DNA of 26,900 bases from positions 1 to 26,900 of IMG/VR virus record IMGVR_UViG_3300022698_000083. One strand, 5' to 3'. Below, one piece after another: positions 22,438-26,900 of this stretch; within the stretch, counting starts at the first letter, position 1, and every line of letters begins with the position of its first letter. Under the pieces are notes generated by a model. That model saw only the letters and a list, made by a program, of their open reading frames with translations, did not search any database and was not told where the DNA came from. This DNA comes from a virus. The position numbers and the translations under genes were made by a program.

Positions 22438-23904
22438 TTACTCCGGAACCAAGTCAGCGTTGCTCAGGAAAAATGCGAGTTCTCGATCGTTTAACGCGCC
22501 TTGTGAGAATCCGTTGATAGCCAATAGGTTTCTCCAGTCATCCATTCTGTTACCGCTTGGCGACACGAGGAACAGGGCAAGCATCTGTCGCCAAGCATCG
22601 TTGAGGTTGCTGCTGGTGGCGCCGAGTCCTTGCAACCACGCAATCGTTTGATCGTTGAGGTCACCGAAGTATCCGCGCAGGGCGAAATACTGGCGCATCG
22701 CGTCATTGAGCGCGCCAGTGTCGAAGCTGCCCCCAGTGTTGATGGCGATCGGCAGCGCGTTGTCGTACTCTTCGGCTACACCGAACTCTAGAATGACGGT
22801 GGTCAGCAGGGACAGCGGGAGCGCTTCGTCTTGTTCTTCCGCGGCGTTGAAAAACAGCGTAGTTGTGGCAGAAAGCAGGAGTGGCAACGCCTCATCAACT
22901 TCCTCGGCAAGACCCAACTCAACAATCTGGTTCGCCTGAATGATGAGCGGCAACGCCTCGTCATCTTCTTCCGCCAAGCCGAGAACAAGCGGGATGTTCG
23001 GTTGAATCGTCAGCGGCAGTGCTTCGTCGTCTTCTAGTGCTTCAGCGAAGAAAATCGTGGTGTTGACGGTGATGTTGATCGGCAGCGCTTCATCTTCCTC
23101 GATCGCGGTGTTGAAATCAAGGAGAACGGGAATCTGTATCTCGAGCGGAAGCGCCTCGTCTTCTTCTACCGCTTCGCCAAGATTCAGCAAAACCGGAATT
23201 TGAAGTTCGAGCGGAAGCGCCTCATCTTCTTCTACCGCTTCACCCAGCGTCAGAGTTACATCGCCAACCGCAGAAGAAGGGGCAGCATCACCGTTAGTGC
23301 CGACACCTATCCAATCATAGGTAATCCCAGCGCCGGAAAAATCCCAAATTCCGGCCTTGCCAACGCCAGTAATGGAAGAGTCCGTAGTAGTAAGGCCCCA
23401 CGTTCCCGGCTCATTCCCGAGAGTACCGCCCCATACTTTCGCCCTGATTGTCGTCCCTGTAATTTGAAATCGACAATAGATATACGTGTCAGTTGCTGCA
23501 TTGGGAGCGGTACCGCCAGTCGCAAGGGCCGAAAAACTGCCGCTGACGTATCTGGCAAGACGGAACTCCGTCGGAGAACGAAGAAAGACGTAATAAGCGG
23601 TGGCAGTGCCGGAAGAGGCCCCACTCCCACGACCAAAAACAACCGCGCCGCCAAGTGTTCCGAGACCGTCGTATTTGAATCGTGTGAGTATTTCTACATC
23701 ATCGCGATTGGCGTCGGAGTCGATGTCGTCCCAAGACGCACCTTGTCGCGTATTGGTGAGTCCATCAAATAAAAGAGCCTTTCCACCCTCGGCGCCTGCG
23801 TCCGCTTCCACTTCAAACGCCGTAGGCGTGCTTAGGAACGTAGACCAATCAGCCGGGGCGCTGCCTATCGTGTCACCTGAAAAGTCAGTCCAATACTGAG
23901 CCAT
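22438..23904 (-). CDS. tail/receptor protein with lectin-like domain and eight EDEALPL repeats
   Basis: Protein of 488 aa in three parts. Residues 1-210 form a beta-sandwich resembling LamG/concanavalin-like carbohydrate-binding domains (DFSGDTIGSAPADWS, VEILTRFKYDG, YYVFLRSPTEFRLARY, GITYDWIGVGTNG). Residues 214-389 are eight tandem 22-residue repeats with core A-x-EED-EALPL between hydrophobic strands. Residues 390-488 hold repeated LND-type helical motifs (GALNDAMRQYFALRGYFGDL, LNDAWRQML, GALNDRELAFF) that are common in proteins beside phage tail fibres. The repeats resemble the ETDTA-x-P-type repeats of phage fibre-associated proteins, here acidic. It is probably virion surface or tail tip, contacting host glycans. 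Confidence 0.75.
   Translation of the reverse strand: MAQYWTDFSGDTIGSAPADWSTFLSTPTAFEVEADAGAEGGKALLFDGLTNTRQGASWDDIDSDANRDDVEILTRFKYDGLGTLGGAVVFGRGSGASSGTATAYYVFLRSPTEFRLARYVSGSFSALATGGTAPNAATDTYIYCRFQITGTTIRAKVWGGTLGNEPGTWGLTTTDSSITGVGKAGIWDFSGAGITYDWIGVGTNGDAAPSSAVGDVTLTLGEAVEEDEALPLELQIPVLLNLGEAVEEDEALPLEIQIPVLLDFNTAIEEDEALPINITVNTTIFFAEALEDDEALPLTIQPNIPLVLGLAEEDDEALPLIIQANQIVELGLAEEVDEALPLLLSATTTLFFNAAEEQDEALPLSLLTTVILEFGVAEEYDNALPIAINTGGSFDTGALNDAMRQYFALRGYFGDLNDQTIAWLQGLGATSSNLNDAWRQMLALFLVSPSGNRMDDWRNLLAINGFSQGALNDRELAFFLSNADLVPE
22738..23265 (-). repeat. eight tandem 66-bp coding repeats
   Basis: Eight consecutive 22-residue units, each ending about 5 residues after an EDEALPL-like core. 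Units 1 and 2 are nearly identical in sequence (both GEAVEEDEALPLE), while later units have diverged, with the last changed to EYDNALPIA. This suggests expansion by recent duplication at the N-terminal end. Confidence 0.85.
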
Positions 23905-24176
23905 TACAACCCACCGACCCTTCCAAACGGCTTCGCGGAATAGCCGTCTTGCGCCAAAATCTCTGACACAGTTACCAGACTGGCTTGCGGCAAAGTCGCA
24001 ACCGCATCAGGGGACCGAACGGCAACCATCTGAGTGCCGCCAATTTCCGCATACCAAGCGCAGCCTTTCGGTATCTGGTCAAAGGTCCATCCCGGCGAAT
24101 CATCAGCCGGAATGGCGGTAGCGACGTACCAGTATCCGCCATCGCCTATTTCTGGCACCTGCGCCTGCTGGATCAT
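23904..24176 (-). CDS. small tail-cluster protein, 90 aa
   Basis: Unrecognised protein, probably beta-rich, with an aromatic start (IGDGGYWYVATAIPADDSPG) and segments CAWYAEIGGTQMVAV and SLVTVSEILAQDGYSAKPFG. It lies between a CBM-like protein and the repeat protein, sharing a TAATG overlap with the latter and 4 bases with the former, so the three are co-translated. It may be a fibre connector or cap. No specific function is supported. Confidence 0.55.
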   Translation of the reverse strand: MIQQAQVPEIGDGGYWYVATAIPADDSPGWTFDQIPKGCAWYAEIGGTQMVAVRSPDAVATLPQASLVTVSEILAQDGYSAKPFGRVGGL

Positions 24177-24589
24177 GGCGCAGGACCGAGGTCAGTCCAG
24201 CCAAACACTCCCGGCTGGAACGTGTTATCGGGCGACGTGTTCTCCCAGATGTTGCCATTGAAGGTGACGCGCGCCGGATCTCCACGCACGTCCGTGAGCG
24301 GGTAGGCATCCTGAGCCCCAGCCGGCTGAATCCACAGAGGCGGAACAGTTGGGTCTAGCTCTCCCTCGCGGACGATGCCGAAGATGTCGACGTACAGGTT
24401 GTCCGTGACGGCGAGCGTGCCGTCCGGGTTTTCTGTGCCCACCGTGCAATAGCTCGTGCGCTCCCCCGGCTCGCCAACGCGGGCCACGCTCGCGTTCACC
24501 ATCACAGACTTGATCTGGTTGTAGATGAACTGGGCGTTCCCGGCGTCGTCTTCAAACGACACCATCGCCAGCACGACGGTGGTGGTCAT
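24173..24589 (-). CDS. tail-cluster protein with CBM5/12-like C-terminus
   Basis: Protein of 138 aa. The N-terminal two thirds are beta-structured (TTVVLAMVSFEDDAG, TDNLYVDIFGIVREGELD). The C-terminal part (about residues 104-138) has a pattern of small carbohydrate-binding modules of the 5/12 type: a VTFNGNIWENTSPDN strand-turn, then FQPGVFGWTDLG, with the NG, W/Y and P...W spacing of chitin/cellulose-binding modules. Such modules are frequent at phage tail tips. The start is ATG 24589 with a strong AGGAGG site. The CBM reading rests on a short motif and is moderate. Confidence 0.6.
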   Translation of the reverse strand: MTTTVVLAMVSFEDDAGNAQFIYNQIKSVMVNASVARVGEPGERTSYCTVGTENPDGTLAVTDNLYVDIFGIVREGELDPTVPPLWIQPAGAQDAYPLTDVRGDPARVTFNGNIWENTSPDNTFQPGVFGWTDLGPAP

Positions 24590-24597
24590 AAAACCTC

Positions 24598-25038
24598 CTA
24601 CGCTATGTGCTCAAGCACCTTGTCGATGGTTTCGACGAGGCCCTGCAATTCTTCAGGCGTCATTTCAAAGTCGATGGGTTCGCCACTACGCCAAGCAACC
24701 ACCGGCTTCACATTCACATCCTTCGGCGCGTTCTGGGAAATCCACGCCATCATAGCCGAAATGCGATCGTCCAGCTCCAGCACCTCGACGGCGAAATTGT
24801 AGGGCTGGGGCTCTACTACCGTCGGCACGCTGTCGACTTTTTTCGCGCGCCGGAAGGTGTTGATGTTTTGCCGGAACTGCCGCACGTCCTCGTAGAACTC
24901 CTTGAGAACGCCCAGACTGCACCCTACTTCCGAGAAAAGTCTGCGCTCGTGCTCCAGGAATTTCTTCAGGCCCCGGACGGTCTGCTTGAGCGCAATGTAA
25001 GCCTCGAGGGCCTCGCTGTCGCCCGCTATGAAAGTCAC
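24598..25038 (-). CDS. helical protein in tail cluster, 146 aa
   Basis: Unrecognised, mostly alpha-helical protein. N-terminal helices (DSEALEAYIALKQTVRGLKK, FYEDVRQFRQNINTFRRAKK) are strongly charged, the middle contains a Val/Pro-rich strand part, and the C-terminus has a second helical pair (MTPEELQGLVETIDKVLEHI). It could be a chaperone or fibre-assembly partner for the adjacent receptor proteins; this is inference from position. The start overlaps the preceding gene by 4 bases. Confidence 0.55.
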   Translation of the reverse strand: MTFIAGDSEALEAYIALKQTVRGLKKFLEHERRLFSEVGCSLGVLKEFYEDVRQFRQNINTFRRAKKVDSVPTVVEPQPYNFAVEVLELDDRISAMMAWISQNAPKDVNVKPVVAWRSGEPIDFEMTPEELQGLVETIDKVLEHIA

Positions 25039-25505
25039 GGCTGCGATGCTCGGTACACGTTGGCTGCGGCGACGACAAGATCCTGGCCGTTGGTCGTAGC
25101 CGAAGCGTCCTGCGCGGTCAGCGGGATCATGTTGGCGTCCACGTCGGTGCCCAGCGGGTCGTAACAGATGATGCCCTTGACGATGGTGTTGTCCAACGTG
25201 CCGCCCGCGCTGGTGATCGTCTTCTGCACGATGGCCGAGGTCTGCCGATCCAGGGTATCGTCGACCGTCGGGTCAACGATGTCGGAATCGGTAAACACGA
25301 CCCGCGCGTAGTTTGTGAAATCACACTCCACGTTCGATCCGGCCAGCAGGGCGGAGAGCGTGTCGTAGTCGCGCAGCGTCGCGTCGGCTTCCGCTGTCTT
25401 CAGCAGCACGATTGTGATTACAGAAGCGGCGGGGTCGTTGTTGACCACCCGCCGCCAGTATTCGTTGACCCGGCCAAGGGCCACGTTCATTACGATGTCA
25501 GCCAT
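25035..25505 (-). CDS. probable virion structural protein, 156 aa
   Basis: Beta-rich protein with a pattern I recognise from phage structural clusters: NVALGRVNEYWRRV, ITIVLLKTAEADATLRDYDT, LLAGSNVECDFTNYARVVFT (about residues 53-72) and DTLDRQTSAIVQKTITSAGG. The TNYAR segment is recurrent in such proteins. No catalytic residues. The start is ATG 25505 with GAGGAG. It probably belongs to the tail/receptor apparatus with the four genes that follow it; the exact part is unknown. Confidence 0.6.
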   Translation of the reverse strand: MADIVMNVALGRVNEYWRRVVNNDPAASVITIVLLKTAEADATLRDYDTLSALLAGSNVECDFTNYARVVFTDSDIVDPTVDDTLDRQTSAIVQKTITSAGGTLDNTIVKGIICYDPLGTDVDANMIPLTAQDASATTNGQDLVVAAANVYRASQP

Positions 25506-25514
25506 TGCTGCTCC

Positions 25515-25901
25515 TCACTCATCTAGTGGACTGTGTGGCACCCGCATGACTATTTCTAGCCGGTTTGATTCGCCTAGAGCTGAACTAGCTTGGCTGGGGA
25601 GCAGCCTCGCGTACAGCTTGGCGAATTCTGTGTAGTTCTCATTGGCCCAGAGAGCCAGACGGGGGACACCGCCCACGAGATCGAACGCTTGCTGGAAGGA
25701 GTTAACTACGTCTTTACGTGTGAAGTGCGGGTTCTTGGGAACCCTGACGGCCTTCCCATCTGCGATATGGCGCAAAGGCTCCATGTCCAGAAACAAGTCT
25801 TTCGTATCCGGCTCGGGTGTCTGTGTCAGCGAGCTGGATTTCTCGGCTGTGTCTGGTATAGTGTCGGAACCAACGATCAATTCCTGCTTGGAGTCGGTCA
25901 T
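25515..25901 (-). CDS. candidate terminase small subunit, 128 aa
   Basis: The C-terminal half has the pattern KDVVNSFQQAFDLVGG (residues 63-78), PRLALWANENYTEFAKLYAR (about 80-99) and LLPSQ, a motif I associate with small-terminase or packaging-related phage proteins (aromatic GG...LA.WA..N...F..LY..LLP). The first 45 residues are polar and low in complexity, overlapping the 3' part of the kinase gene. The start is ATG 25901 with GAGG 7 bases upstream; an in-frame ATG at 25784 would reduce the overlap but has a poor ribosome binding site. In a small terminase this domain would recognise the packaging site and stimulate the large subunit. The assignment is from motif memory and is moderate. 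Confidence 0.5.
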   Translation of the reverse strand: MTDSKQELIVGSDTIPDTAEKSSSLTQTPEPDTKDLFLDMEPLRHIADGKAVRVPKNPHFTRKDVVNSFQQAFDLVGGVPRLALWANENYTEFAKLYARLLPSQASSALGESNRLEIVMRVPHSPLDE

Positions 25902-26280
25902 GGTGACCTCGCCGCTGCATTCGTGCGCAACATACCATTTTTGGCGGCATCACTGCAACAAGAATGCAGTGATGAGTGCGGGAGATACGGTCTATCCAGT
26001 GCTGCTTGCTTTCCCGCCTATTGGCTCCGGTGGTAAAGACGAATGATTCCCTGGAATTACAGGCTTCTGTGATCGCATTGGAGCGGAGACGCAACTTCTG
26101 TCGGTGGGGTCCGCGAAATTTGTCAATATCGACTAATTTGAGGTGCTTGTGGAACTCTTTGTATAGCGTGGTCTTCCCTGCGCCGGGTGGTCCAGTCAGA
26201 ATTATACAGACCGGCTGAGTGTACGCGGTGTCCTGTGCTCCTGGTGGTTCTGTAGCGTTGTATCTATTGAAATTTGACAA
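25714..26280 (-). CDS. P-loop kinase, candidate 5-hmdU DNA kinase or zeta-like kinase
   Basis: Protein of 188 aa with a clear P-loop, GPPGAGKT (residues 30-37), followed by VDIDKFRG (50-57, likely Walker-B/substrate Asp) and a C-terminal R-rich lid (RMQRRGHHDRLQAGIDRWFR). This is the layout of small P-loop nucleotide or polynucleotide kinases and zeta-type kinases. It opens the leftward operon. In the context of a pyrophosphorylase-like and hydroxymethylase gene elsewhere in the window, a DNA kinase that phosphorylates 5-hydroxymethyluracil is an attractive role. The start is read as TTG 26280 with no good ribosome binding site; no ATG or GTG lies upstream in the frame. The last 63 codons overlap the next gene, which is odd. 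Kinase fold is firm; substrate is inference. Confidence 0.7.
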   Translation of the reverse strand: MSNFNRYNATEPPGAQDTAYTQPVCIILTGPPGAGKTTLYKEFHKHLKLVDIDKFRGPHRQKLRLRSNAITEACNSRESFVFTTGANRRESKQHWIDRISRTHHCILVAVMPPKMVCCARMQRRGHHDRLQAGIDRWFRHYTRHSREIQLADTDTRAGYERLVSGHGAFAPYRRWEGRQGSQEPALHT

Positions 26281-26512
26281 AGATTTTGTCCAGGGGTTGA
26301 GAGAGAAAGTGTCCCGGCCGGATTTTAAAAATGCAAGGGGGGTGTCATATTATTTTGGCATAGTAGACGCCAGCATATAGCAAAACGGTATAGACTTTTT
26401 TGCGCTAGGTGCTTGCATATGCATGGCGCTGCACCTATACTGTGTCCATAGCGTAGGGGCAAGGGCATACCGCGCTATACCACACAACCCAACCAGCCCA
26501 CAAGGTGTATAC
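26281..26512. promoter_or_regulatory. divergent regulatory region
   Basis: About 230 bases between the leftward kinase/late operon and a rightward small gene. It holds an AT-rich core around 26340-26400, copies of a GGTATAG/CTATACC inverted motif (near 26387 and 26475), a strong + strand promoter and a palindrome. On the - strand a TAATAT box near 26347 could act as a -10 for the late operon, but no convincing -35 accompanies it. Confidence 0.5.
26413..26441 (+). promoter_or_regulatory. sigma70 promoter with internal palindrome
   Basis: TTGCAT (26413-26418), exactly 17 bases, then TATACT (26436-26441): near-consensus in both boxes and spacing. A perfect 10-bp palindrome TGCATATGCA (26414-26423) covers the -35 box and could be an operator. 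The next gene starts about 70 bases downstream. Confidence 0.75.
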
Positions 26513-26513
26513 C

Positions 26514-26747
26514 ATGCAAAAGGTAAAGATTGTAAAGCAGCCCACCCACGCACCCCGCACGCAGTACAATGCGGCCATGTGGCAAGCGGTACAGGAGTGC
26601 AAGGGTATTGCCACTGGGGTAGCGGTGGCTGACTTGGTGGCCCACTGCATGCAGCAGGTACCGGAGCAGCAGCCCAGCCACGCGCTGGCCCATGTTAAGT
26701 ACCTGTTGCGCAGCAAGGGCGCGCTGGAGCAAGTGGCCAGCAAGTAA
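26514..26747 (+). CDS. small protein of unknown function, possible early regulator, 77 aa
   Basis: Begins MQKVKIVKQPTHAPR, then AAMWQAVQECKGIATG and ADLVAHCMQQV, and ends with a HVKYLLRSKGALEQV helix, which could be a compact winged-helix or helical DNA-binding fold. The start is ATG 26514 (AAGG 9 bases upstream); GTG 26505 is an in-frame alternative. It has its own strong promoter and a double hairpin/terminator after it, so it is a single-gene unit at the divergent control region. Position suggests an early regulator; no motif proves DNA binding. Confidence 0.75.
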   Translation: MQKVKIVKQPTHAPRTQYNAAMWQAVQECKGIATGVAVADLVAHCMQQVPEQQPSHALAHVKYLLRSKGALEQVASK

Positions 26748-26753
26748 CCCACC

Positions 26754-26771
26754 GGGGGCGGCAACGCCCCC
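26754..26771. other. GNRA-capped hairpin after the small gene
   Basis: GGGGGCG-GCAA-CGCCCCC, a perfect 7-bp GC stem with a GCAA tetraloop. It is not followed by a T run; it probably protects the 3' end of the message or works with the terminator that follows. Confidence 0.7.
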
Positions 26772-26783
26772 TACCATACCCGG

Positions 26784-26811
26784 CCCCGGCGTGCAAGCGC
26801 TGGGGTTTTTT
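26784..26811 (+). terminator. intrinsic terminator
   Basis: CCCCGGCG / CGCTGGGG (8-bp stem with one G-U pair, loop TGCAAG) followed by six T residues, closing the small + strand gene unit. Confidence 0.9.
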
Positions 26812-26828
26812 GTGCCCGCCGACTAGAT

Positions 26829-26847
26829 GCAAATGATTATCATTATC
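26829..26847. promoter_or_regulatory. Fur-box-like sequence
   Basis: Matches the 19-bp Fur operator consensus GATAATGATAATCATTATC at 16 of 19 positions, with the right half (TCATTATC) intact. It lies just beyond the terminator, upstream of whatever gene follows to the right. Binding by host Fur is a prediction only. Confidence 0.5.
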
Positions 26848-26864
26848 ATGAAGGACGACGCATC

Positions 26865-26885
26865 CTCCGATCTCCGATCTCTGAT
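26865..26885. repeat. three tandem 7-bp repeats
   Basis: CTCCGAT, CTCCGAT and CTCTGAT follow one another directly, about 20 bases after the Fur-like site. They could be a binding array or simple-sequence variation; nothing else supports a role. Confidence 0.6.
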
Positions 26886-26900
26886 TTGAGTTCCGAGGCT

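Noticed and set aside
26340-26400. Sigma70 promoter for the leftward operon
   Set aside because: A TAATAT box is present on the - strand but no -35 hexamer at an acceptable spacing was found, so it is mentioned only within the regulatory region.
26827-26889. 20-codon open frame starting MQMIIIIMKDD over the Fur-like site
   Set aside because: No ribosome binding site, isoleucine run is a by-product of the ATT/ATC repeats, and the operator reading explains the sequence better.

Overview
The window looks like part of a tailed double-stranded DNA bacteriophage genome, most likely a short-tailed (podovirus-like) phage. The evidence is a long, tightly packed leftward block running large terminase, P22-like portal, acidic scaffold, HK97-type capsid protein, neck and adaptor proteins, Gly/Ala/Gln-rich ejection-type proteins, and a fibre with an S74 chaperone. 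No tape-measure, tail-tube or sheath genes are seen. The host is probably a Gram-negative bacterium: a good sigma70-type promoter and a close match to the Fur operator lie at the right end. The host cannot be named from sequence alone.

Left arm (1-5105, + strand). A helicase of the SNF2 type enters truncated from the left edge. Two 98-residue proteins follow, the second forming a self-contained unit with its own possible promoter and a clear terminator. A five-gene operon comes next: a TAGT-like glycosyltransferase, an alpha-glutamyl/putrescinyl-thymine-pyrophosphorylase-like protein, a thymidylate-synthase homologue best read as a dUMP hydroxymethylase, an HD phosphohydrolase and a DUF3310 protein. 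Together these look like a thymidine hypermodification pathway: 5-hydroxymethyl-dUMP is made, incorporated into DNA, activated, and then conjugated and/or glycosylated.

Right and central block (26280 down to 5130, - strand). It opens with a P-loop kinase that could supply the activation step missing from the left arm (a 5-hmdU DNA kinase candidate). It continues with a probable small terminase, a tail/receptor cluster (including a CBM5/12-like protein and a protein with eight 22-residue EDEALPL repeats), large terminase, portal, a small conserved protein, scaffold, capsid protein, three small virion-type proteins, a further conserved protein, neck proteins, a GNAT-like protein, a run of ejection-type proteins, the S74 fibre and a one-pass membrane protein. 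The + and - blocks converge near 5105-5130.

Right edge (26281-26900). A divergent regulatory region feeds a small + strand gene with a strong promoter, a palindrome inside that promoter, and two hairpins after the gene. A Fur-box-like sequence lies beyond.

The two observations most worth following are the dispersed hypermodification pathway, and the capsid-gene leader RNA, whose long hairpin would pair with the capsid ribosome binding site.
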